Below, in pieces: positions 18,593-26,024 of a stretch of DNA of 64,000 nt. Each line of letters opens with the position of its first letter. Position 1 is the stretch's first letter. This DNA is from Microbacterium galbinum (GTDB taxonomy: Bacteria; Actinomycetota; Actinomycetes; Actinomycetales; Microbacteriaceae). The DNA lies in the NCBI RefSeq assembly GCF_023101185.1, contig NZ_CP078077.1, positions 3,394,160 through 3,458,159 of the forward strand, read 5' to 3'. A program made the translations under genes and the position numbers. The notes under the pieces were generated by a model. It had not been told where the DNA came from and made no database searches. It worked only from the letters and a program-made list of their open reading frames with translations.

Positions 18593-20047
18593 TTAGGCGT
18601 TGCCACCCGAGAGCTTCTCGCGGAGAGCCGCGAGAGCCTCGTCGTCGGCAAGCGTGCCCGCACCAGCGGTCTCGCTCGAGAACGACTGTCCGCCGAAGTC
18701 CTCGCCGGCCGCCGCCTCGGCCTCGGCCGCCTTGGTGACCTGAGCCTTGTGCGCCTCCCAGCGAGCCTGGGCAGCAGCGTACTCCTGCTCCCATGCCTCG
18801 CGCTGGGCGTCGAAGCCTTCCTTCCACGCACCGGTCTCGGCGTCGAAGCCCTCCGGGTACTTGTACTCGCCGTTCTCGTCGTACTCGGCGACCATTCCGT
18901 AGAGGGCCGGGTCGAACTCGGTGCCGTTGGGGTCGACCGACTCGTTGGCCTGCTTCAGCGACAGCGAGATGCGACGACGCTCGAGGTCGATGTCGATGAC
19001 CTTGACGAACACCTCTTCGCCGACGGAGACGACCTGCTCGGCCAGCTCGACGTGCTTGCTGGAGAGCTCGGAGATGTGGACGAGGCCCTCGATGCCGTCT
19101 GCGACGCGCACGAACGCACCGAACGGAACGAGCTTCGTGACCTTACCCGGGGTGACCTGACCGATCGCGTGGGTACGGGCGAAGACCTGCCACGGGTCCT
19201 CCTGCGTCGCCTTCAGCGACAGGGAGACGCGCTCGCGGTCGAGGTCGACCTCGAGGATCTCGACGGTGACCTCCTGGCCGACCTCGACGACCTCGGAGGC
19301 GTGCTCGATGTGCTTCCAGGACAGCTCGGAGACGTGCACGAGGCCGTCCACGCCGCCCAGGTCGACGAACGCACCGAAGTTGACGATCGACGAGACGACA
19401 CCCTTGCGGACCTGGCCCTTGTGGAGGTTGTTCAGGAACGTGGTGCGCGACTCCGACTGCGTCTGCTCGAGCAGCGCGCGGCGGCTGAGCACGACGTTGT
19501 TGCGGTTCTTGTCGAGCTCGAGGATCTTGGCCTCGATCTCCTGGCCGAGGTACGGCGTGAGGTCGCGGACGCGGCGGAGCTCGATGAGCGAAGCCGGGAG
19601 GAAGCCACGGAGGCCGATGTCGACGATGAGGCCACCCTTGACGACCTCGATGACGGTGCCGGTGACGACGCCGTCGTTCTCCTTGATCTTCTCGACGTCT
19701 CCCCAGGCGCGCTCGTACTGCGCACGCTTCTTGGAGAGGATCAGACGGCCTTCCTTGTCCTCCTTCTGGAGGACGAGGGCCTCGACCAGGTCGCCGACGG
19801 CGACGACCTCGTTGGGGTCGACGTCGTGCTTGATGGAGAGCTCGCGCGAGGGGATGACACCCTCGGTCTTGTAGCCCACATCGAGGAGGACCTCGTCGCG
19901 GTCGATCTTGACGATCGTGCCCTCGATGATGTCGCCATCGTTGAAGAACTTCAGGGTCTTCTCGACCGCGGCCAGGAAGTCCTCAGCAGATCCGATGTCG
20001 TTGATGGCGACCTGCTTGGTGGCCGGGGCGGTCGTTGCGGTAGTCAT
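18593..20047 (-). CDS. rpsA: 30S ribosomal protein S1
   Basis: Promotes mRNA binding to the small subunit. The 484-residue protein carries four S1 RNA-binding domains at about 36-105, 122-190, 208-278 and 295-365. The third and fourth are the best conserved (GAFVDLGGVDGLVHVSEL and GAFVRVADGIEGLVHISEL, quoted in part). An acidic/aromatic C-terminal tail of about 110 residues follows. Four repeats, rather than the six of E. coli, is normal for actinobacteria. The ATG at 20047 (MTTATTAPATKQVAIND) has AAGGACAACCC upstream. It is divergent from the 5'-3' exonuclease gene across 198 nt. Confidence 0.97.
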   Translation of the reverse strand: MTTATTAPATKQVAINDIGSAEDFLAAVEKTLKFFNDGDIIEGTIVKIDRDEVLLDVGYKTEGVIPSRELSIKHDVDPNEVVAVGDLVEALVLQKEDKEGRLILSKKRAQYERAWGDVEKIKENDGVVTGTVIEVVKGGLIVDIGLRGFLPASLIELRRVRDLTPYLGQEIEAKILELDKNRNNVVLSRRALLEQTQSESRTTFLNNLHKGQVRKGVVSSIVNFGAFVDLGGVDGLVHVSELSWKHIEHASEVVEVGQEVTVEILEVDLDRERVSLSLKATQEDPWQVFARTHAIGQVTPGKVTKLVPFGAFVRVADGIEGLVHISELSSKHVELAEQVVSVGEEVFVKVIDIDLERRRISLSLKQANESVDPNGTEFDPALYGMVAEYDENGEYKYPEGFDAETGAWKEGFDAQREAWEQEYAAAQARWEAHKAQVTKAAEAEAAAGEDFGGQSFSSETAGAGTLADDEALAALREKLSGGNA

Positions 20048-20123
20048 GTAGTGGGTTGTCCTTGTGAATGGAAACTCAGGCCGTGAACAGCGACCGCGCA
20101 CGGCCGATATCCTGCTTCACAGC

Positions 20124-20138
20124 GATTGGATTGGATTG
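20124..20138 (+). repeat. (GATTG)x3 tandem repeat in the rpsA/exonuclease intergenic region
   Basis: Three perfect tandem copies of GATTG lie in the 198-nt region between divergent rpsA and the exonuclease gene. They are AT-rich relative to their surroundings and may mark a promoter or protein-binding site for rpsA. The rest of the gap shows nothing else clear apart from the exonuclease promoter. Confidence 0.6.
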
Positions 20139-20217
20139 ATCGTCACGAGAGCATGCGTATGCACGCCACGAGTGACGCTTCAGATTACCAGATCTCGGGA
20201 TGCTGCGGGGGCTCGGG

Positions 20218-20239
20218 CGTCGGATGCCCGTGCGAGACT
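20218..20239 (+). promoter_or_regulatory. variant damage-type promoter of the 5'-3' exonuclease gene
   Basis: CGTCGG at 20218-20223, 10 nt, GAGACT at 20234-20239, 6 nt, then GTG at 20246. Geometry is identical to the uvrA, uvrB and dnaE promoters, but the first base of TGTCGG is C and the first base of the -10 hexamer is G, so this is a weaker match. Confidence 0.5.
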
Positions 20240-20245
20240 GTCCCG

Positions 20246-21181
20246 GTGACCGATCGCCTGATGCTGCTCGATACCGCCAGCCTCTACTTCCGTGCGTTCT
20301 ACGGGGTGCCTGACAAGGTCACCGCACCGGACGGCTCCCCCATCAACGCCGCCCGTGGGTTGCTCGACATCGTCGCGAAGCTCGTCACGCTCTACGAGCC
20401 CACCCAGGTCATCGCCTGCTGGGACGACGACTGGCGTCCGCAGTGGCGCGTCGACCTCATTCCCAGCTACAAGGGTCACCGCGTCGTCGAGGTCGTCGCG
20501 GACGCCCCGGACGTCGAAGAGGTGCCCGATCCGCTCGAGGCGCAGATCCCTCTCATCCGTCAGACGCTCGCGGCTCTCGACATCCCCATCATCGGCGTCG
20601 CGGCGCACGAGGCCGATGACGTGATCGGCACGCTCGCCACGGCATCCGCCCTTCCGGTCGACATCGTCACCGGGGATCGCGACCTCTTCCAACTCGTCGA
20701 CGACGCGAGCGACGTCCGCGTGATCTACACCGCCCGCGGCATGAGCAACCTCGAGATCGTGACCGACGCGACCGTCGTCGCCAAGTACGGAGTACTCCCC
20801 AGCCAGTACGCCGACTTCGCGACGATGCGCGGCGACGCCTCGGACGGCCTTCCCGGCGTCGCCGGCGTCGGCGAGAAGACCGCGGCGACGCTCCTCCAGA
20901 CCCATGCCGATCTCGACGGCATCCGTGCGGCGGCCGCCGCGGGCGAGGGGATGAGCGCCGGCGTCCGTGCGAAGATCCTCGCCGCCAGCGACTACCTCGA
21001 TGTCGCCCCCACGGTCGTCGCGGTGGCCACCGGACTCGACATCTCCGCGCCGGGCACGCCGCTGCACCCGCTCGACGACGTCGCCCGCGACGCGGCCGAT
21101 TCTCTCGCCGCGAAGTGGAATCTGACCTCCTCGATGAACCGCGCGATCGCCGCGATCGAGAAGGTCACCGGTTCCGCCTGA
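20246..21181 (+). CDS. 5'-3' exonuclease (PolA-type flap/5' nuclease domain protein)
   Basis: Stand-alone 5' nuclease related to the N-terminal domain of DNA polymerase I, of 311 residues. LMLLDTASLYFRAFYG carries the first metal-binding Asp, ACWDDDWRPQWR the next acidic cluster, and AHEADDVIGTLA and TGDRDLFQLV the remaining catalytic Asp residues. MRGDASDGLPGVAGVGEKTA is the helix-three-turn-helix DNA-binding motif. Such proteins can remove flaps or RNA primers in replication and repair. The GTG at 20246 was chosen because it begins right before the conserved domain and lies 6 nt after a GAGACT hexamer; no ribosome binding site is present, implying a leaderless mRNA. Confidence 0.9.
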   Translation: MTDRLMLLDTASLYFRAFYGVPDKVTAPDGSPINAARGLLDIVAKLVTLYEPTQVIACWDDDWRPQWRVDLIPSYKGHRVVEVVADAPDVEEVPDPLEAQIPLIRQTLAALDIPIIGVAAHEADDVIGTLATASALPVDIVTGDRDLFQLVDDASDVRVIYTARGMSNLEIVTDATVVAKYGVLPSQYADFATMRGDASDGLPGVAGVGEKTAATLLQTHADLDGIRAAAAAGEGMSAGVRAKILAASDYLDVAPTVVAVATGLDISAPGTPLHPLDDVARDAADSLAAKWNLTSSMNRAIAAIEKVTGSA

Positions 21182-21184
21182 CCC

Positions 21185-22171
21185 TCATTCCGCCCACGCG
21201 AGCAGACGCTCGAGCCCCCAGGTCGTCACGATCCGGGATGCCGGCACCCCCGCGCGCTCCGCTCGCTCGGCGCCGTGGTCGAGAAGCGACAGCTGACCGG
21301 GGGCGTGCGCATCCGAGTCGATCGAGAAGAGGCATCCGGCTTCGAGAGCGAGCGCGATCAGCTCGTCCGGAGGATCCTGACGCTCCGGGCGGGAGTTGAT
21401 CTCGACGGCGACGCCGTTCTCGGCGCAGGCCGCGAACACGGCGGCCGCGTCGAACTCCGACGGCGGGCGGGTGCCGCGCTCACCCTGCACCAGGCGCCCC
21501 GTGCAGTGGCCGAGCACGTTCACCCGCGGGTGCGCCACCGCCGCGAGCATCCGACGGGTCATGGAGCGGGCATCCATCCGCAACTTCGAGTGCACGGACG
21601 CGACGACGATGTCCAGATCGCCGAGAAGCCCGTCCTCCTGGTCGAGCACGCCGTCGTCGAGGATGTCGACCTCGATGCCGGCCAGGAGCGTGAAGCCGTC
21701 GCCGGACTCGGCCCGGACGAGAGGGATCTGCTCGCGCAATCGCTCCGCCGAGAGCCCGCGTGCCACCCGCAGGCGCGGCGAATGATCGGTGATCGCCTGA
21801 TACTCGTGTCCCTGCGCTCGCGCTGCGGCCGCCATCACCGCGATCGACGTCGCCCCGTCCGACCAGTCGGTGTGCGCGTGGAGATCGCCGCGCAGCTTCC
21901 GCCGCAGGTCGGAGAGGCGCTCCGGCTCCACGTCGCCACGGAGCTCGACCAGATAGTCGGGGACCATGCCCTCCTGCGCCTGACGGATCACCGAGAAGGT
22001 CGACGCACCGATCCCCGGGGCCGCACGGAGACGGTTCGGATCTGTGCGCACGTCCGCGGGTAATGACTCGAAGACCGCGGCTGCCTGTCGGAAGGCCTTG
22101 GCCCGATATCTCGACGCCCGCTCGCGCTCGAGCAGCGAAGCGATCTCGAGCAGTGCGGCGACCGGTTCCAT
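21185..22171 (-). CDS. PHP-domain protein, PolX C-terminal-like phosphoesterase
   Basis: A 328-residue protein with an N-terminal helix-hairpin-helix-type region (ALLEIASLLERERASRYRAKA, then APGIGASTFSVIRQ). A PHP metal-dependent phosphoesterase domain follows. Metal-ligand motifs are LHAHTDWSDG near 98, AITDHS near 125, GIEVDIL near 160, VASVHS near 183, GHCTGR near 215, and SIDSDAH near 285. This resembles the C-terminal half of bacterial PolX without its polymerase domain, suggesting a 3' phosphatase or nuclease in DNA repair or a histidinol-phosphatase-like enzyme. The ATG at 22171 has GAGGCGC upstream. It starts 8 nt after trpD and its 3' end converges on the exonuclease gene. Confidence 0.85.
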   Translation of the reverse strand: MEPVAALLEIASLLERERASRYRAKAFRQAAAVFESLPADVRTDPNRLRAAPGIGASTFSVIRQAQEGMVPDYLVELRGDVEPERLSDLRRKLRGDLHAHTDWSDGATSIAVMAAAARAQGHEYQAITDHSPRLRVARGLSAERLREQIPLVRAESGDGFTLLAGIEVDILDDGVLDQEDGLLGDLDIVVASVHSKLRMDARSMTRRMLAAVAHPRVNVLGHCTGRLVQGERGTRPPSEFDAAAVFAACAENGVAVEINSRPERQDPPDELIALALEAGCLFSIDSDAHAPGQLSLLDHGAERAERAGVPASRIVTTWGLERLLAWAE

Positions 22172-22179
22172 GATGCGCC

Positions 22180-23244
22180 TCAGCCGGCGGCGAGCTCGCG
22201 GCTCACGCCGATCCACTCGTCGAGCTTCGACAGCGCCCGCCCGTCGTCGATCGCGGCGGCCGCACGCTCGTACGCGCTGCGCAGCCGTTCGAGGATCGGA
22301 CGCTGCACCTGAGCCGCGTCCTGGGAGAGCTCGAAGGCGACGATGCCCGCGGCGGCGTTCAGCAGCACGATGTCGCGCACCGCTCCGCGCTCCCCCTCGA
22401 GCGTGCGACGCAGGATGGTCGCGTTGTGCTCCGGCGACCCTCCGAGAAGGTCCGAGAGTTCGGCGAGCGGGATGCCGAGGTCACGCGGATCCAGATCGTG
22501 CTCGTGCACATCTCCTCGGGTGACCTCCCAGATCCGGCTGTGTCCGGTGGTGGTGAGCTCGTCGAGTCCGTCATCGCCGCGGAAGACCAGCGCGGTGGCG
22601 CCGCGCGTGCGGAACACTCCGGTGATCAGGGGCACGCGCTCGAGCTGCGCCACGCCCACGGCGTTCGCCTCGGCACGAGCCGGATTGCAGAGAGGGCCGA
22701 GCATGTTGAACACGGTGGGCACGCCGAGCTGCGATCGCACGGCTCCCGCGTGCTTGAAACCGGGGTGGAACGCACCCGCCCAGGCAAAGGTGATCCCCGT
22801 GCGGTCGAGGATGGACGCCACGGCGGCCGGATCGAGCGTGAGCTCGAGCCCGAGAGCGCCGAGCACATCCGAGGAGCCGGACGCCGAACTCGCCGCCCTG
22901 TTGCCGTGCTTCACGACCGGGATGCCCATCGCACCGATAATGATGGCGGCGGTCGTCGAGACGTTCACGGTGCCGACACGGTCCCCACCCGTGCCGACGA
23001 TGTCGAGGACGTCCGGCGACACCGGGAGCGGGACGGCCGCTTCGAGGATCGCATCGCGGAAACCGACGATCTCGTCGATCGTCTCGCCCTTCGCACGCAA
23101 CGCGATGAGGAATCCCGCCAGTTGGGCTTCACTGACATCGCCCCGCATGATCTGACGCATGGCCCACGTCGACTCCCAGACGCTGAGGTCGCGACGCTCC
23201 AGGAGAGTGGTGAGCACATCGGACCAGGTCAGGGATTCAGCCAT
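22180..23244 (-). CDS. trpD: anthranilate phosphoribosyltransferase
   Basis: Second step of tryptophan synthesis: joins anthranilate and PRPP. The 354-residue protein shows DIVGTGGDRVGTVNVST, the PRPP-binding glycine loop near 85-100, then VKHGNRAASSASGSSDVLGALG, and FNMLGPLCNPA further on. No other trp genes are nearby. The ATG lacks a ribosome binding site and lies 7 nt after TAGGAT (23257-23252 on the minus strand), so it is probably leaderless. The divergent trpD-ctaE neighbourhood is common in actinobacteria. Confidence 0.96.
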   Translation of the reverse strand: MAESLTWSDVLTTLLERRDLSVWESTWAMRQIMRGDVSEAQLAGFLIALRAKGETIDEIVGFRDAILEAAVPLPVSPDVLDIVGTGGDRVGTVNVSTTAAIIIGAMGIPVVKHGNRAASSASGSSDVLGALGLELTLDPAAVASILDRTGITFAWAGAFHPGFKHAGAVRSQLGVPTVFNMLGPLCNPARAEANAVGVAQLERVPLITGVFRTRGATALVFRGDDGLDELTTTGHSRIWEVTRGDVHEHDLDPRDLGIPLAELSDLLGGSPEHNATILRRTLEGERGAVRDIVLLNAAAGIVAFELSQDAAQVQRPILERLRSAYERAAAAIDDGRALSKLDEWIGVSRELAAG

Positions 23245-23251
23245 GTGTGCG

Positions 23252-23257
23252 ATCCTA
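23252..23257 (-). promoter_or_regulatory. candidate -10 box of trpD (leaderless)
   Basis: TAGGAT on the minus strand ends 7 nt before the trpD ATG, which has no ribosome binding site. No -35 motif is obvious. Confidence 0.45.
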
Positions 23258-23353
23258 TCGGCGCCGAGAAAACGTGCATCTCGTCTGTCACGGATGCCGA
23301 CGGCCGGAGCACCCGCGATTTCCCGCGGATTCACCGACGATTCGCAGTGTTTT

Positions 23354-23369
23354 CTTAGGGTTACCTAAG
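23354..23369. promoter_or_regulatory. perfect palindrome upstream of ctaE, DtxR/IdeR-like half-sites
   Basis: CTTAGG-GTTA-CCTAAG has perfect 6-bp arms, about 68 nt before the ctaE start. The core TTAGG...CCTAA resembles the arms of DtxR/IdeR iron boxes, though the full 19-bp consensus is not met. It may be an iron- or heme-responsive operator for the respiratory operon or for divergent trpD. Confidence 0.5.
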
Positions 23370-23424
23370 TGAAAAGCGGGCGAAACGAGGTGTCCGGGTG
23401 CAAGAATCACCCCCGGGAATCGGC

Positions 23425-23430
23425 CATAAT
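23425..23430 (+). promoter_or_regulatory. candidate -10 box of ctaE (leaderless)
   Basis: CATAAT, one base from TATAAT, ends 6 nt before the ctaE GTG at 23437, and no ribosome binding site is present. Confidence 0.5.
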
Positions 23431-23436
23431 GGAACG

Positions 23437-24090
23437 GTGACGACCTCAGCGACGTATGCCCCGGCGGCGAGAACCATCAAGCGGCCCAACCCGGTAGCTG
23501 TCGGCACCATTGTGTGGCTCGGCAGTGAAGTGATGTTCTTCGCGGGACTCTTCGCGATCTACTTCACGCTCCGAAGCACCTCCCCCGAACTCTGGGCCGA
23601 CCGGACCGAACTGCTGAACGTGCCGTTCGCATTCGTGAACACCGCGATCCTCGTGCTCTCGTCGTTCACCTGCCAGATGGGCGTCTTCGCAGCCGAGGAC
23701 CTCCAGGCCTACAAGATCGGCAAGGGCCAGAAGAACGGTGCAGGCCGTCGCCGCCTGTTCGGCTGGGGCATGGTCGAGTGGTTCTTCCTCACCTTCGCCC
23801 TCGGCGCGGTCTTCGTCTCGGGTCAGGTCTGGGAGTACGCCCAGCTCGTCGCCGAGGGAATGCCCATCAGCGCCGACTCGTACACTTCCGCGTTCTACCT
23901 GACCACCGGCTTCCACGCACTGCACGTGACGGGCGGGCTCGTCGCGTTCCTGCTCGTCATCGGACGCGCGTTCGCCGTCAAGAACTTCCGGCACAAGGAG
24001 GCGACCTCCTCGATCGTGGTGTCCTACTACTGGCACTTCGTCGACGTCGTCTGGATCGTGCTGTTCGTCGTAATTTACTTCCTGAAATAA
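23437..24090 (+). CDS. ctaE: cytochrome aa3 oxidase subunit III
   Basis: Structural subunit of the terminal oxidase in the membrane. The 217-residue protein has five hydrophobic segments and the COX3 landmarks [35 protein letters not shown] and [19 protein letters not shown]. The GTG at 23437 gives [13 protein letters not shown], matching the usual length; an upstream alternative would add 13 residues without support. It opens the ctaE-qcrC-qcrA-qcrB operon, 20 nt before qcrC, which builds the bc1-aa3 supercomplex typical of actinobacteria lacking soluble cytochrome c. Confidence 0.97.
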   Translation: MTTSATYAPAARTIKRPNPVAVGTIVWLGSEVMFFAGLFAIYFTLRSTSPELWADRTELLNVPFAFVNTAILVLSSFTCQMGVFAAEDLQAYKIGKGQKNGAGRRRLFGWGMVEWFFLTFALGAVFVSGQVWEYAQLVAEGMPISADSYTSAFYLTTGFHALHVTGGLVAFLLVIGRAFAVKNFRHKEATSSIVVSYYWHFVDVVWIVLFVVIYFLK

Positions 24091-24110
24091 GAGCGGAGCT
24101 GATCCCCGAG

Positions 24111-24911
24111 ATGGCACGAGAGAAGAAGCGCCGTTCTGGCGGTCGCCGCAGCCCCCTGGCTGCCGCGGCCCTCATCGGAGCAGGCCTGATGATCACCGGC
24201 GCCGTGTACGCCGGCGCATCCGCGGCCTTCGCCGCGACCGACACGCAGACCGCGGCGACCACGCTGACCGTCGAGGACGGCGAGAAGCTGTTCCAGGCGA
24301 ACTGCGCCACCTGCCACGGCCTCGACCTGCAGGGCACGCCCAACGGGCCGAGCCTCTACGGTGTCGGCGAGCTCGCCACCGAGTTCCAGCTCTCCACGGG
24401 CCGCATGCCCCTGCAGATGCAGGGACCGCAGGCTCCCCAGAAGGAGCCGCAGTTCACCGAGGACCAGATCCTCGCGATCTCGTCGTTCGTGCAGTCCACG
24501 GCCCCCGGCCCGACCTTCCCCGAGGAGCGCATCCTCGACGGTGAGGGCGACGTGGCTCACGGAGCCGAGCTCTTCCGCGTCAACTGCGCGATGTGCCACA
24601 ACGTGGCCGCCGCCGGTGGAGCGCTCACCGAGGGCAAGTACGCCCCGGCCCTGACCGAGACCAGCGCGCTGCACATGTACGCGGCCATGGTGACGGGCCC
24701 CCAGAACATGCCCGTCTTCGGCGACATGAACCTGTCGGACGAAGACAAGCGCGACATCATCTCGGCTCTCCTGTACCAGCAGCAGTCCGTGCAGATCGGC
24801 GGGTTCTCCCTCGGATCGCTCGGACCGGTCTCGGAGGGCCTGTTCGTCTGGATCTTCGGCATCGGCGCACTCGTCGCCATCACCGTGTGGATCACGGCGA
24901 AGTCCAACTGA
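24111..24911 (+). CDS. qcrC: menaquinol-cytochrome c reductase diheme cytochrome c subunit
   Basis: Diheme c-type cytochrome that passes electrons from the bc1 complex directly to the aa3 oxidase. The 266-residue protein has a basic start and signal/anchor segment (about 14-42). Heme-binding motifs are CATCH at 65-69 and CAMCH at 159-163, with Met ligands available in each domain. A C-terminal membrane helix (LFVWIFGIGALVAITVWI) ends the protein. The N-terminus MAREKKRRSGGRR follows GATCCCCGAG. The two-heme, one-anchor design replaces the mobile cytochrome c found in other bacteria. Confidence 0.97.
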   Translation: MAREKKRRSGGRRSPLAAAALIGAGLMITGAVYAGASAAFAATDTQTAATTLTVEDGEKLFQANCATCHGLDLQGTPNGPSLYGVGELATEFQLSTGRMPLQMQGPQAPQKEPQFTEDQILAISSFVQSTAPGPTFPEERILDGEGDVAHGAELFRVNCAMCHNVAAAGGALTEGKYAPALTETSALHMYAAMVTGPQNMPVFGDMNLSDEDKRDIISALLYQQQSVQIGGFSLGSLGPVSEGLFVWIFGIGALVAITVWITAKSN

Positions 24912-24947
24912 CGCTTAATCATCGAAGAGGAACGTACGAGGAGCACC

Positions 24948-26024
24948 ATGGCACACGACGACGACTCGCAGGCTCTTGACAGGGCCTACCAGCCCTCTCC
25001 GGGGCTGGGCGTCGCAGTCAGCGACCCTGTGCAGAACCCGGGCCTGCCGCCGCACCGCGAGCGGATGACCGACAAGGACCCGCGCGCGGAGAAGGCAGCG
25101 GTCCGCACTGTCTACACGCTGTTCTACCTGTCTCTCGCGGGCAGCATCTGGGCGGTCGCCGCCTACATGCTGTTCCCGATCGAGAGCGGCGCTCTCATCG
25201 ACATCCGTCAGAACAACCTCTTCATCGGACTCGGCATCGCCCTGGCGCTGCTGTCCCTCGGCCTCGGAGCGATCCACTGGTCGAAGGCGCTCATGTCCGA
25301 CAAGGAGCACATCGAGCACCGTCACCCGACGCGCGGCAAGGACTCGACCCGCGAGGCCGCGATCAAGGCGTTCTCCGACGCCAACGAGGAGTCCGGCTTC
25401 GGACGCCGCACGATGATCCGCAACTCGCTGTTCGCAGCGCTCGTCGCGTCGATCATTCCCGGCGTGACGCTGTTCCGCGGCCTGGCCCCGCATGCCACCC
25501 CGGAGGACCCCTACGCGGGCGACCCGGTGCACCTGCTCAAGCACACCATGTGGGAAGAGGGAATGCGCCTCGTCCGCGACCCGGACGGCACGCCGATCCG
25601 CGCCGCCGACGTCACGCTCGGTTCCGCCTTCCACGTGATCCCGGCCGACCTGGCCGAGCTGAGTCACCACGACGGCTACCTCGAGGAGAAGGCGAAGGCC
25701 ATCGTGCTGATGATGCGTCTGCGCCCCGAGCAGCTGATCGAGGCCGAGGACCGCAAGGACTGGTCGTACGACGGCATCGTCGCTTACTCCAAGGTGTGCA
25801 CCCACGTCGGATGCCCGGTCGCGCTCTACGAGCAGCAGACCCATCACCTCCTCTGCCCCTGCCACCAGTCGCAGTTCGATGTGACGGATCACGCCAAGGT
25901 CATCTTCGGACCGGCCGCGCGCCCGCTGCCTCAGCTGCCCATCACCGTCGACGACGAGGGCTACCTCGTCGCGCGCAGTGACTTCACCGAGCCCGTCGGC
26001 CCGAGCTTCTGGGAGCGCCATTGA
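24948..26024 (+). CDS. qcrA: menaquinol-cytochrome c reductase Rieske iron-sulfur subunit
   Basis: Carries the 2Fe-2S centre that takes electrons from menaquinol. The 358-residue protein has the actinobacterial layout of a soluble N-terminus, three membrane helices (about 60-80, 87-107, 155-175) and a C-terminal Rieske domain. Cluster ligands are CTHVGC near 284 and CPCHQS near 303. AGGAG lies 8 nt before the ATG. Its TGA stop overlaps the qcrB TTG start, so the two are translationally coupled. Confidence 0.97.
   Translation: MAHDDDSQALDRAYQPSPGLGVAVSDPVQNPGLPPHRERMTDKDPRAEKAAVRTVYTLFYLSLAGSIWAVAAYMLFPIESGALIDIRQNNLFIGLGIALALLSLGLGAIHWSKALMSDKEHIEHRHPTRGKDSTREAAIKAFSDANEESGFGRRTMIRNSLFAALVASIIPGVTLFRGLAPHATPEDPYAGDPVHLLKHTMWEEGMRLVRDPDGTPIRAADVTLGSAFHVIPADLAELSHHDGYLEEKAKAIVLMMRLRPEQLIEAEDRKDWSYDGIVAYSKVCTHVGCPVALYEQQTHHLLCPCHQSQFDVTDHAKVIFGPAARPLPQLPITVDDEGYLVARSDFTEPVGPSFWERH

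Noticed and set aside
23245..23353. Attenuator or T-box leader for trpD
   Set aside because: The -10 hexamer lies 7 nt from the ATG, leaving no leader for such a structure, and no Trp-rich leader peptide is seen.
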